DNA from: Nostoc sp. FACHB-973 | GTDB lineage: Bacteria; Cyanobacteriota; Cyanobacteriia; Cyanobacteriales; Nostocaceae | Length of the DNA: 64,000 bases | Assembly (NCBI RefSeq): GCF_014698115.1 | Contig: NZ_JACJSJ010000008.1 | Coordinates: forward strand, 62,001 to 126,000 | Direction: 5' to 3' | Shown: piece after piece, positions 16,274-24,860 of the stretch | Layout of the letters: the number at the start of each line of letters is the position of its first letter | Numbering within the stretch: the stretch's first letter is position 1 | Notes under the pieces: generated by a model | The model's database searches: none | The model's input: only the letters and a program-made list of their open reading frames with translations | Told to the model about the DNA's origin: nothing | Program-made: the position numbers and the translations under genes

Positions 16274-18172
16274 TTAGGCAACAATAACGAAATTGGTTTC
16301 AGTTAGTGAGAGTCCACTGATTAATTGCGCGAATTGTACTTGAGTAAAGACATCACCGCTACCATCTTGGTCAAAGAATAGTTGACCTATAGTGTTGTCG
16401 TAGATAAATCGCTGAGCGTTTGTTGTCGCGCCTGAACCGATAGTAAACTGACTAGCCAAAAGTCCACCTGCTACTAACCCACCACCAAAACTAGCAGCCG
16501 ATACCTGAATATGCTCAACACTCGCGTCGAAGTCAGCAATATAATCAATGCCTTGATTGTATGTATTAAAGCCAAAGGTATCAATGCCATCAGACCCGTG
16601 CAGAGTGTCATGGCCTTTGCCTCCAATTAGGAGATCGTTGCCATCATACCCGAATAGCTCATCGTTCTTATTACCGCCCACAATGTTGTCATCATAAGCT
16701 GTACCCTGGATCTTTAATCGTTCTATATTCTTATACCGAACCTGAATCATGCCAGCTGTAATCGAGCCTTGGTTAGTGATGGCATCAAATGTTGAGGTGA
16801 TTGCCGTAACAGCAGGGGAGTAATCGACGGACAAATAATCGTCATCTGTACCCCCATCTACAGTTTGAGTCACTAAGGAAGAGGGAGCAGCAAATGGGGC
16901 TTCCAAATAGAACGAGTCATCGTCATTTCCTCCATTGAGGGTATTGTTGCCAGTAGTATAGCTAGCAAAAAATACATCGTTGTCAGAGCCGCCGTCTAAA
17001 AAGTTTTTCCCAGAAGAAGAAGAAATATCGAAATGATCGCCCCCAATTCCTGCCTTGACAGTGTTGTTGCCAGTGCTGTACTGACCATAAAATGAATCGT
17101 TCTCAGAGCCGCCGTCTATAAAGTTATTCCCAGAAGAAGAATAAACATTGAAATTATCATTCCCAATTCCTCCCTTGAGGGTGTTGTTGCCAGTGGTGTA
17201 GGCAGCATTAAATGAATCATTCCCAGAGCCACCATCTAAGAGGTTTTTCCCAGAAGAATAAGAAATATCCGAAGTATCATCCCCAGTTCCTCCTGTAAGG
17301 GTGTTATTGCCAGTGGCATTGTCAGCATAAACGAAATCATTCTCAGAGCCACCGTCAAAAAGGTTATTCCCAGAAGAATAAGAAGCATAGAAAGAATCAT
17401 TCCCAGTTCCTCCCTTGAAGGTGTTGTTGCCAGTGCTTTTGCCACCATAAAATGAATCAGTTCCAGAACCACCGTCTAAGAGATTTTTCCCAGAAGAATA
17501 AGAAATATCCAAAGAATCATACCCACTTCCTCCCTTAAGGGTGTTGTTGCCAGTGGTGTAGGCAGCACTAAATGAATCATTCCCAGACCCACCGTCTAAG
17601 AGGTTTTTCCCAGAAGAATCAGAAATATTGAGTAAATCGTTACCTAGTTCGCCGTATAAGCTATTATCTCCCGCGCCGCCGGAGAGGTTGTCATTATCCT
17701 CACCACCATAGAGTTTGTCGTTTCCAGCTTCCCCAATGAGAATATCGTCTCCCTGAAGACCATAGAGGGTGTCATTACCATCTTTTCCAGAGATGTAATT
17801 ATTGCCACTATTGCCTGTAATCACATTATTTAGTGCATTCCCATAGCCATTTATGTCTGCTGTCCCGGTTAAGATCAGGTTTTCGACATAGCTACCCAAG
17901 GTGTAGTAGGTAATAGAAGACTTAACTGTATCAATACCACCCGCATCGCCACCAAAGCCGTCATCTTCACTGACAATATCCCCAGTGCTATCAACGATGT
18001 AAGTATCGTTACCCGCTCCACCTTTCAATGTATCCTTACCAGTGCCACCATCTAGTAAGTCGTTACCGGCTCCACCACTGAGGAAGTCATCGCCTTCGTA
18101 GCCATAGATGATGTCAGCGCTCGCGGTACCGTTGAGGACATCATTAGCGTTAGTACCCTTGAAAGTTGCCAT
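16274..18172 (-). CDS. RTX-type calcium-binding exoprotein with 20-residue repeats
   Basis: The 632-residue protein starts with canonical RTX nonapeptides (G-G-A-G-N-D-L-L-D, residues 30-60 and 120-180), suited to Ca2+-bound beta rolls. Residues 187-426 are twelve exact 20-residue repeats alternating S-G-K-N-L-L-D-G-G-S-G-N-D-S and T-G-N-N-T-L-K-G-G-x-G-N-D. The C-terminus (about 540-632) has the conserved cyanobacterial tail F-D-Q-D-G-S-G-D, ending in N-F-V-I-V-A, as in type I secreted RTX proteins. There is no N-terminal signal peptide, consistent with TolC-dependent export. No lytic or enzymatic domain is visible, so a surface or structural role is more likely than haemolysis. Confidence 0.85.
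   Translation of the reverse strand: MATFKGTNANDVLNGTASADIIYGYEGDDFLSGGAGNDLLDGGTGKDTLKGGAGNDTYIVDSTGDIVSEDDGFGGDAGGIDTVKSSITYYTLGSYVENLILTGTADINGYGNALNNVITGNSGNNYISGKDGNDTLYGLQGDDILIGEAGNDKLYGGEDNDNLSGGAGDNSLYGELGNDLLNISDSSGKNLLDGGSGNDSFSAAYTTGNNTLKGGSGYDSLDISYSSGKNLLDGGSGTDSFYGGKSTGNNTFKGGTGNDSFYASYSSGNNLFDGGSENDFVYADNATGNNTLTGGTGDDTSDISYSSGKNLLDGGSGNDSFNAAYTTGNNTLKGGIGNDNFNVYSSSGNNFIDGGSENDSFYGQYSTGNNTVKAGIGGDHFDISSSSGKNFLDGGSDNDVFFASYTTGNNTLNGGNDDDSFYLEAPFAAPSSLVTQTVDGGTDDDYLSVDYSPAVTAITSTFDAITNQGSITAGMIQVRYKNIERLKIQGTAYDDNIVGGNKNDELFGYDGNDLLIGGKGHDTLHGSDGIDTFGFNTYNQGIDYIADFDASVEHIQVSAASFGGGLVAGGLLASQFTIGSGATTNAQRFIYDNTIGQLFFDQDGSGDVFTQVQFAQLISGLSLTETNFVIVA
16895..17614 (-). repeat. In-frame 60-bp/120-bp repeat array inside the RTX gene
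   Basis: Twelve 60-bp units encode the 20-residue repeats and are arranged as six 120-bp pairs, because odd and even units differ (S-G-K-N-L-L-D versus T-G-N-N-T-L-K). All units are in register, with no length variation. This points to growth by unequal crossing-over with selection to keep the period. Confidence 0.9.
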
Positions 18173-18688
18173 AAGTTCTACCTACCTAAATCAATTGTTT
18201 TGGAAACTTGAGATATTAACCTGTCGGTATTACTGTTTTCAGGCACAAAAAATCAGCCGAAAATTGGGTTTTCAGTATAATTTATTGCATATTTATCAAG
18301 ACTAATTTTTTACTGTAATCACACTTTTAAAATGGTTACAAGCAGTGAACAACTAGTTTGATTACACAGTAAATGAAGTTAATTTAATCACTATAATCTT
18401 TGCTAAGTTGAGTGTCACTACTTGAATGATAATTTTTTTACTTTGCCTTACTTGTATATTTATCTATTTTTAAATGAAAATACTCGGTATCCATCAGTCA
18501 GATTTAATATGGATTTTACTGAGAATAGCGGGCTGGGTATGGCTACACCTACGCACTGCTGATAAGCTTGCTCTACAGGCTTTTAAGGCTAGATATATCT
18601 ATGGGGCGATCGCCTTTTAGAAACCTGAGCCATACTTATTATCAACCATCAAGCCAAGAATTACTGACATCATAAATTACAATGCCCC
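18173..18688. other. Intergenic spacer between divergent RTX and rluE genes
   Basis: About 515 bp, AT-rich. It should hold the promoters of both genes. One HIP1 site occurs near 18607. I see no gene or clear operator in it. Confidence 0.4.
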
Positions 18689-19276
18689 ATGCCTAATCAC
18701 TATCGATATATTATTTTTTACAAACCCTATGGCGTTCTCAGCCAGTTTACAAAAGAGACTCCCACACATAGCACTCTCAAAGATTATATTGATGTGCCTG
18801 ATGTCTATCCTGTGGGACGCTTAGATTGGGACAGTGAAGGTTTGCTTTTGTTAACCAACGATGGACAATTGCAACATCGCCTCGCCCATCCGCGTTTTGC
18901 TCATCAACGCACTTATTGGGTACAGGTAGAACGAATTCCTGATGTAGAGGCGATAAAAAGGTTGCAAACAGGTGTGGAAATTCAAGATTACCGCACTCAG
19001 CCAGCAAAAGTTAGACTGTTACCAGAAGAACCACAGCTACCGGAACGCAACCCGCCAATTAGATTTCGCAAAAATGTAGCAACAGCTTGGCTGGAAATGA
19101 CTTTGACAGAGGGAAAAAACCGCCAAGTACGGCGCATGACTGCGGCTGTGGGGTTTCCAACTTTGCGATTGGTGAGGGTCAGCATCGTCCACTTACAATT
19201 AGATGACCTACAACCTGGTCAATGGCGCGACCTCACTGCATCTGAACTGAAATCTCTGCCTAATTTCAGTAATTGA
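18689..19276 (+). CDS. rluE: rRNA pseudouridine synthase, RluE type (RsuA family)
   Basis: This 195-residue protein has the RsuA/RluE catalytic motif [17 protein letters not shown] with nucleophilic Asp46, the K-P-Y-G-V-L-S-Q-F opening, and the late G-K-N-R-Q-V-R-R-M motif. It lacks the N-terminal S4 domain, as in RluE (about 217 residues), which converts U2457 of 23S rRNA. The modification site is inferred from the family. Confidence 0.85.
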   Translation: MPNHYRYIIFYKPYGVLSQFTKETPTHSTLKDYIDVPDVYPVGRLDWDSEGLLLLTNDGQLQHRLAHPRFAHQRTYWVQVERIPDVEAIKRLQTGVEIQDYRTQPAKVRLLPEEPQLPERNPPIRFRKNVATAWLEMTLTEGKNRQVRRMTAAVGFPTLRLVRVSIVHLQLDDLQPGQWRDLTASELKSLPNFSN

Positions 19277-19309
19277 ACCTCGCGTGACTTATAGTCACGC
19301 GAGGTTCAA
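19274..19309. terminator. Long hairpin between convergent genes
   Basis: GAACCTCGCGTGACT and its complement AGTCACGCGAGGTTC form a near-perfect stem around a TAT loop. It begins at the rluE stop codon and precedes the convergent MscS stop. There is no strong T-tract, so termination is probable rather than certain. Confidence 0.7.
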
Positions 19310-19322
19310 AGACTCTATTTGA

Positions 19323-20975
19323 TCATCCTAGTGTGTAAATATAAGCTTGTCTTAACCGCCGTACCATTTCTCGACGTACCTCATTTTGGACGCGGTTACC
19401 ACGCCGCCAGTGTTCTAATTGAATATTATCAACGTAGAACCTCACAGAAAATTGCATCGCAGCGCCTTGGATATCAGTTAGCTGAACTTGTGGTTCTTTC
19501 CAGGCAGTATTAGACTCTTTAAAATTGTCATGTAACCATTCAACAAATTTTATTGAGTAGTCATCTAATCTAGTTTCATCTACTCCAGGATTAGAAATTT
19601 TCTGAAATATTTTATTCAGTTTAATTTTCAACAGTTCAATCTTTTGCTCCCATTCATCTGGGAGAATATTTTGGTCTTCAAATACTAGATCGGGGTCTTT
19701 TAACCAAGTTTGATACCATTCACGAATCAAGCCAATCAAAGTTGCTTTTCCAGTTTGTTGTTCTTCTAGGCGCGATCGCAGTCGTTTGCCTTTACGTTCT
19801 GTAATGACTGCCAGACCAACAATGTTCAATACTTCTAGATAGTTTTTCTGGATACTTCTGAGTTCTTCTGGATTCAATCCCCCCTTTTCTAGCTGCTTAA
19901 TTTCCATCACGAACCCTTCAAATGCCTCCTCAAGTTTTTGCAGTTGGTTGTTGACATCTTTTTCAACTAATAAACGCAGCCGTCCTGCTTCTTTCTTTGA
20001 AAGTTTATCGCCCTCTGCTTCTCTTAATGCAGCAAAACTGTCTAAGCATCCAAGTTTTTCATCGATATCACCTAAAGTATCTGGATGTCCAATGATAATT
20101 TCTTGCAAAATATTTGTTGCTACCACTGCATCAGCATCAACTCTGACTGACACTTTAATTGTATAAGCGTAGTGAGTTGTAGGACGACTGAGGTTGACTA
20201 TATTTTGACCTCCCAACGATGTGTTCGGTACATAAACCTCACAATGCTCGTTAATTAAATATAGTTTGGTTACCCGGATACCAATTTGTTTGATAATTGC
20301 AATTGAACCATCCGGCATGGAGATGACATCTCCAAATTTAAAGGGTGTGTCAACTAACAAGACCAACCCGCTGAAAAAATCGCTTAAAATATCTTTGACT
20401 GCTAATCCCAAAACTACGGTGATACTACCTATTGCTAAACCAATTCCGCTTAAGTCAACTCCCAGGCTGCTGAAAAACAGAGAGATGCCAATTATATATG
20501 TAATTACTGGGATAAAGTTTTGCAGTAGTGGAATTAATACGTCATCCCAAACAGCTTCAGTTTTGCGGGCGTAGTCTTTCAAGTAGGCAACTGCTGCTTC
20601 GGTAAATAACAGACTTATCAAGTAAGTCAAAGCAGCAATTAGCAAAGCTGTGAGTCCTTGCCCAATCCAATCGATGATTCCTCCTGAACCTAATTGGAAC
20701 AGCGATATTTTGAGACTCACAAACAGAAAAATTGCGATCGCCGGAATTTGTGAAATCGCAAGAATTAGCAGACCTGTATCTTTTTCTGTGCGCCTCAGAA
20801 ACGATCGCAGTATATAGAAGAGTAATATATAAATGACAAAGCAAACAATTACAGATGCACCAAATGTATATAAGAAAGCAGTGATTTGTGCTGCCGTCGG
20901 GAAAGTCGGTGGCGCCGGTGCTACGGGCGCTTTTGATGTAGATTCTGCCGCTTGGGCAATGAGGGTATAAATCAT
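19323..20975 (-). CDS. MscS-family mechanosensitive channel (long form)
   Basis: This 550-residue protein has an N-terminal signal or first membrane helix, then hydrophobic helices at about 35-60, 70-92, 105-130 and 155-175. The MscS pore/beta segment follows (V-V-L-G-L-A-V-K-D-I-L-S-D-F-F-S-G, about 188-204, then D-T-P-F-K-F-G-D-V-I). The alpha/beta domain is interrupted by a roughly 180-residue charged helical insertion (about 310-490) before the final strand. MscS channels release solutes on hypo-osmotic shock. A paralogue lies 250 bp upstream on the same strand. The insertion suggests additional gating or partner binding, by inference. Confidence 0.85.
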   Translation of the reverse strand: MIYTLIAQAAESTSKAPVAPAPPTFPTAAQITAFLYTFGASVIVCFVIYILLFYILRSFLRRTEKDTGLLILAISQIPAIAIFLFVSLKISLFQLGSGGIIDWIGQGLTALLIAALTYLISLLFTEAAVAYLKDYARKTEAVWDDVLIPLLQNFIPVITYIIGISLFFSSLGVDLSGIGLAIGSITVVLGLAVKDILSDFFSGLVLLVDTPFKFGDVISMPDGSIAIIKQIGIRVTKLYLINEHCEVYVPNTSLGGQNIVNLSRPTTHYAYTIKVSVRVDADAVVATNILQEIIIGHPDTLGDIDEKLGCLDSFAALREAEGDKLSKKEAGRLRLLVEKDVNNQLQKLEEAFEGFVMEIKQLEKGGLNPEELRSIQKNYLEVLNIVGLAVITERKGKRLRSRLEEQQTGKATLIGLIREWYQTWLKDPDLVFEDQNILPDEWEQKIELLKIKLNKIFQKISNPGVDETRLDDYSIKFVEWLHDNFKESNTAWKEPQVQLTDIQGAAMQFSVRFYVDNIQLEHWRRGNRVQNEVRREMVRRLRQAYIYTLG

Positions 20976-21065
20976 TTGCTATTTACCTCAAATCTTCTAA
21001 TTTAAAACTTTTGGTGCTGGATTTGGGATTGCAGGAATAATCTCAAATCCAAAATTGAATGACCA

Positions 21066-21185
21066 GGCCCCGTTGGGGCGGGAGTAGGGAGTCGGGAAAG
21101 GGGTAGTCCCAACAACACAGTGGGTCACAAGCCCTGACCAATGCTATATCCTCGACTCCCGACTCCCGATTCCCCACTCCCCTTT
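21066..21185. repeat. Inverted G-rich/C-rich heptamer repeat between MscS genes
   Basis: A GGGAGTAGGGAGTCGGG block (about 21080) is complementary to CGACTCCCGACTCCCGATT (about 21152-21170) across about 60 bp. The transcript of the two-gene MscS unit would fold here. This is short-tandem-repeat-type spacer DNA. Confidence 0.6.
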
Positions 21186-21226
21186 GATGACTCCGGAATT
21201 CTATCTGGTTAAAAAAGAGTAGTAAA

Positions 21227-22810
21227 TTAATCTTCAGCAGTTTCAACACGACTGGGAATGACAATTCCTTCCCGCAGCAGGACATGTGTAAAAATCTTGC
21301 GAAGAATGCGCTGGATTTGCAGATGTTTTCCTGGTTTGACTTTCGTCAATGTCCGCAGCAACAAGTTAGATTCACCAAGACTTTCCACTCCATCCACCTG
21401 TGTACCTTCGAGTACATCTGGATAGTCTGCTTTTAACTGCTGTCCCACCTCCTCAATCACTTTGTAGACATCAACTAAGTTGGAATCATAAGGGACACCA
21501 ATTTCTACTACTGCAAAGATATATTGTTTGGAGTAATTAGTAATTGAGCCAATATTCCCATTCTGAATAATCTGTAATTGACCATTGGGATGTCTCACAC
21601 GAGTGGTTCTCAGTTCAATTGCCTCGACAATACCTTCGACAATTCTTTCTTCACTTTTTCCAGCTTCAATATAGTCACCCACTAAGTAGTAGTTTTCAAA
21701 CAGAATAAAGAAGCCGCAGACGATATCGTTAATCAGTGTTTGTGCCCCTAAACCCACAGCTATGCCGACAATACCCGCACCTGCAAGTATGGGAGTTGGA
21801 TCGATTTTGACGGTGTAGAGAATGGAAACGATCGCGCCGAAGTAAATTAAATATTGTAAGAAACTACGAAACAGAGGAACCAGGGTCAGGCGTCTACTTC
21901 TTTGAATGTCTGTCAGATCCTGGTTTTTGAATAGCACCTCTTCAATAAATAAGTAGATGACCTCAAACAACGCACGACTAACGAAGATAATGGCGATGAT
22001 TTTGATAATTCGCTCGCCAAAAACTGCGACATTGGCGATTAACTGTATCTGCTGAATTACCAATGTGGCCATGCAGACATAAATTACAAATTCCAGACAC
22101 CGCTTTAAAAAGGGTATCAGGTGCCTGAGGCGATCGTAGAATCTCAGCAGGTTATCAGGGCTAGAGTATCTGATGCTCAAAGCATCTAGGCTATCAACTA
22201 CCGCCGCCACTGCTTTGAGTATCAGGAACCCGACAGCAATAATTAGATAAATCCGCAGCGCGATGTACAAATATTGCGAAACTACAGGGGGTAATTTCAG
22301 AAACTCCGCACACACAATTGCAGCCCACAACCAAATTCCCCCACTGACTCTTTGATTAAGGGCGCGGAAGAAAGAATCAATACTTTCATCGTCAGCAGTA
22401 CTTCTTTGTAAGTTCTTGGCGCGAATCTTAGCTATTTTCAGCCAATAGTTGATGAATTTCAGCGCGATCGCCGCTAAAATCAAAGTGCCAATACTTTTAG
22501 CAACGCCAATTCCTAGAGTTCTCCAAAACTCTAATGGAATACGCCGAATCAGGTTTAGTGTGTATTGTTGAAGGTTTTCGCCACGATAAACTAAATAACC
22601 ATTGGCACCTATAATTCCAACACACGACACCAAACAAATAACTAACAACAACCCTGTGATGTTCCGCCGCAGGGTTTTGATGCCCCTATCCTCATTCTTA
22701 AATATAGACGACTTAATCAGCAGCTTGAATGCCTTGTTTACAAGCCAGTTGATTAGTAAAAAAACAAAAATTATCAGGCTGAGTTCACCAAGAATTATTA
22801 ATATGTTCAT
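21227..22810 (-). CDS. MscS-family mechanosensitive channel
   Basis: This 527-residue protein has up to seven or eight hydrophobic helices before the MscS domain. The pore-lining segment is G-A-G-I-V-G-I-A-V-G-L-G-A-Q-T-L-I-N-D, near residues 345-363, followed by Y-Y-L-V-G-D-Y-I-E-A-G and a compact C-terminal alpha/beta domain. It lies upstream of another MscS gene in tandem, but they share only family-level similarity, so this is an old pairing rather than a recent duplication. It probably acts in osmotic release from the plasma or thylakoid membrane. Confidence 0.85.
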   Translation of the reverse strand: MNILIILGELSLIIFVFLLINWLVNKAFKLLIKSSIFKNEDRGIKTLRRNITGLLLVICLVSCVGIIGANGYLVYRGENLQQYTLNLIRRIPLEFWRTLGIGVAKSIGTLILAAIALKFINYWLKIAKIRAKNLQRSTADDESIDSFFRALNQRVSGGIWLWAAIVCAEFLKLPPVVSQYLYIALRIYLIIAVGFLILKAVAAVVDSLDALSIRYSSPDNLLRFYDRLRHLIPFLKRCLEFVIYVCMATLVIQQIQLIANVAVFGERIIKIIAIIFVSRALFEVIYLFIEEVLFKNQDLTDIQRSRRLTLVPLFRSFLQYLIYFGAIVSILYTVKIDPTPILAGAGIVGIAVGLGAQTLINDIVCGFFILFENYYLVGDYIEAGKSEERIVEGIVEAIELRTTRVRHPNGQLQIIQNGNIGSITNYSKQYIFAVVEIGVPYDSNLVDVYKVIEEVGQQLKADYPDVLEGTQVDGVESLGESNLLLRTLTKVKPGKHLQIQRILRKIFTHVLLREGIVIPSRVETAED

Positions 22811-23434
22811 GTTGAAGCATAAATAAAATTTAAATAATTTTACAGAACATCAAAACACATAGATGTTAATTATTTCATATAAGCATAATTTGTCAACCAT
22901 TTAGCATTAGAACTCAACTTTACTGAATTTCATCTGTGTAGATAGACCCAGATCATCCTAGACATCACCTACTAATATTGGATGTCTGCAACACCAGATT
23001 AGCTAAGATAATATTTTTTCTGTGGAGAATAAATATATAAGGTTTAGGAGTTTATGATTAGCCTAACAACATTTTTTAATGAGACCAAAACTTTAGTAAA
23101 GAAAAAATTGTTGTTTAATTTCCCTAAAGATATCCCTTCAATTATAAAAATCACCTACATTTTATATTCTAAATGTAGAAATTAAACCATAATTTGGTGT
23201 AAAATTTAACTCAATAATTGTTGATTTTTGTAAATTACGGGATTTTGAAAAGATTGTAATTATTGTATAGTAAATGTTTCAGATAAAAATTTAATTGTCA
23301 ATACTTGTTTTGTAGGCTTTTTCAAAAAAACACTGCTGCTAACTCCAGAACATAGCCGAACATTGACTACATTTTGGGTTGTTGGAGTTGCCTATATCTC
23401 AATGAAGGTAAAATGCGACCTACAGATCCAGAAA
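22811..23434. other. AT-rich spacer with one possible 43-codon ORF
   Basis: This separates the divergent MscS and AAA genes. At 23054-23185 (+) there is a 43-residue basic ORF (M-I-S-L-T-T-F-F-N-E-T-K) with an AGGAG motif only 4 nt before the ATG. It resembles no family and may be chance. Otherwise I see only promoter-type AT-rich sequence. Confidence 0.35.
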
Positions 23435-24757
23435 ATGAACATCGATCAAGTGTTACAAGTTCTATTAGTCAGCCAAAAAAAACCTTTGACACCGCTGCAA
23501 GAATTAGTGTTGCGCTCGTGCTGGGAGGGAAAAACTTACAGGTACATGGCAGATGAAGCCCACTATGGGGCACAAAGTATCAGAGAAATTGCTTCCCAGT
23601 TGTGGCATGTACTTAGTGAAATTTTTGGAGAACCGATTAGCAAAGCCAACTTCCGTCACACCCTAGAGGTACGCCCCCTCACCAAAGCACAACAGCAACT
23701 AATCGAGAAACACACCAGCAATACGCCTCCTACCTTAGAATTCCCCAGTGGCCCAGTAATGCTATCCTCCCGCTTTTATATCCCTCGTTCCCCAATTGAG
23801 GAACTCGCTTATAGAGAAATTACTGAGCCAGGATGTGTTATTCGCATCAAAGGTTCTAGCCAAATGGGGAAAAGCTCGCTCATGCTACGAATTATTGATT
23901 ACGCTGCATCTGTTGGTTACCACAGTGTGAATTTAGACTTTCAGCAAGCAGACTCAGCAATATTTACCAACCTCGATAAATTTTTACGCTGGTTTTGTGC
24001 AAATATCAGTAGTAAGTTAGAGCTACAATCCAGGCTTGCTGATTATTGGGACGAAGAAATCGGCAGCAAAGTTAGCTGCACCAACTATTTTCAAAGGTAT
24101 TTGCTAGAAAATCTTACTTGTCCACTTGTTTTGGCGTTGAACGAAGTAAATCGGGTGTTTGAGTATCCGGCAATTGCTCAAGAATTTTTGCCCTTGTTGC
24201 GTTCTTGGCACGAGCAAGCCAAACAAACAGAAATTTGGCAAAAACTCCGGCTGCTTGTAGCTTATTCAACAGAAATTTATGTTCCTTTAAAGCTCAACCA
24301 ATCGCCGTTTAATATCGGCTTACCGCTAAAGCTACCCCCATTGACAATGGAACAGGTGCAGGATTTAGCACAACGTCATGGGCTAGATTGGAGAGATGGT
24401 AAACAAGCAAAGCAACTGATGTCAATGATAGGGGGACATCCCTATTTAGTGCGTCTAGCTTTGTATCACGTTTCTCAGGGAAACGTGACCTTAAACCAGC
24501 TATTGCAACAAGCAGCCACTGAATCAGGAATTTATAACGACCACTTACGACGGCTGTTAACAGCACTTCAAGAGCAGCCAGAATTGGGTGCTGCGGTTAA
24601 AAAGTTAATTGCTGCACAAGAGTGTATAAAATTGGAATATATACTTGCTTATAAATTAGAAAGTATTGGGCTAATAAAACTGGCGGGCGATCGCGCCAAC
24701 TTTTCCTGTGAACTGTATCGTTTATACTGTGAATCAGCAAACTTCGGTGCAGAATAA
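23435..24757 (+). CDS. vMAP-type AAA-like ATPase with N-terminal HTH
   Basis: 440 residues from the ATG at 23435 (M-N-I-D-Q-V-L-Q-V-L); the frame extends 24 codons upstream with weaker starts. The first 75 residues (P-L-T-P-L-Q-E-L-V-L-R-S-C-W-E-G-K-T-Y) match the winged-helix domain of vWA-MoxR associated proteins. An AAA-like domain follows, with Walker A G-S-S-Q-M-G-K-S-S near residue 140 and a degenerate Walker B V-L-A-L-N-E-V-N-R. The helix tail includes G-G-H-P-Y-L-V-R. Family members are proposed parts of NTP-dependent conflict or signalling systems. It is convergent with the solitary cas6, 103 bp away. Confidence 0.75.
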   Translation: MNIDQVLQVLLVSQKKPLTPLQELVLRSCWEGKTYRYMADEAHYGAQSIREIASQLWHVLSEIFGEPISKANFRHTLEVRPLTKAQQQLIEKHTSNTPPTLEFPSGPVMLSSRFYIPRSPIEELAYREITEPGCVIRIKGSSQMGKSSLMLRIIDYAASVGYHSVNLDFQQADSAIFTNLDKFLRWFCANISSKLELQSRLADYWDEEIGSKVSCTNYFQRYLLENLTCPLVLALNEVNRVFEYPAIAQEFLPLLRSWHEQAKQTEIWQKLRLLVAYSTEIYVPLKLNQSPFNIGLPLKLPPLTMEQVQDLAQRHGLDWRDGKQAKQLMSMIGGHPYLVRLALYHVSQGNVTLNQLLQQAATESGIYNDHLRRLLTALQEQPELGAAVKKLIAAQECIKLEYILAYKLESIGLIKLAGDRANFSCELYRLYCESANFGAE

Positions 24758-24759
24758 GA

Positions 24760-24855
24760 AGTTGGGCATTGGGCATGGAGCATTGGGCATTGCTTATTTC
24801 TCCCCCTGCCTCCCCTGCCTCCCCTGCCTCCCCTGCTCCCTCATCTCCCCACACT
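24760..24855. repeat. Short tandem repeats (TTGGGCA and CCCTGCCTC units)
   Basis: TTGGGCATTGGGCATGGAGCA-type units, then four CCCTGCCTC-like units, fill the gap between the convergent AAA and cas6 genes. This is a common intergenic feature of filamentous cyanobacteria. Confidence 0.75.
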
Positions 24856-24860
24856 CCCCA

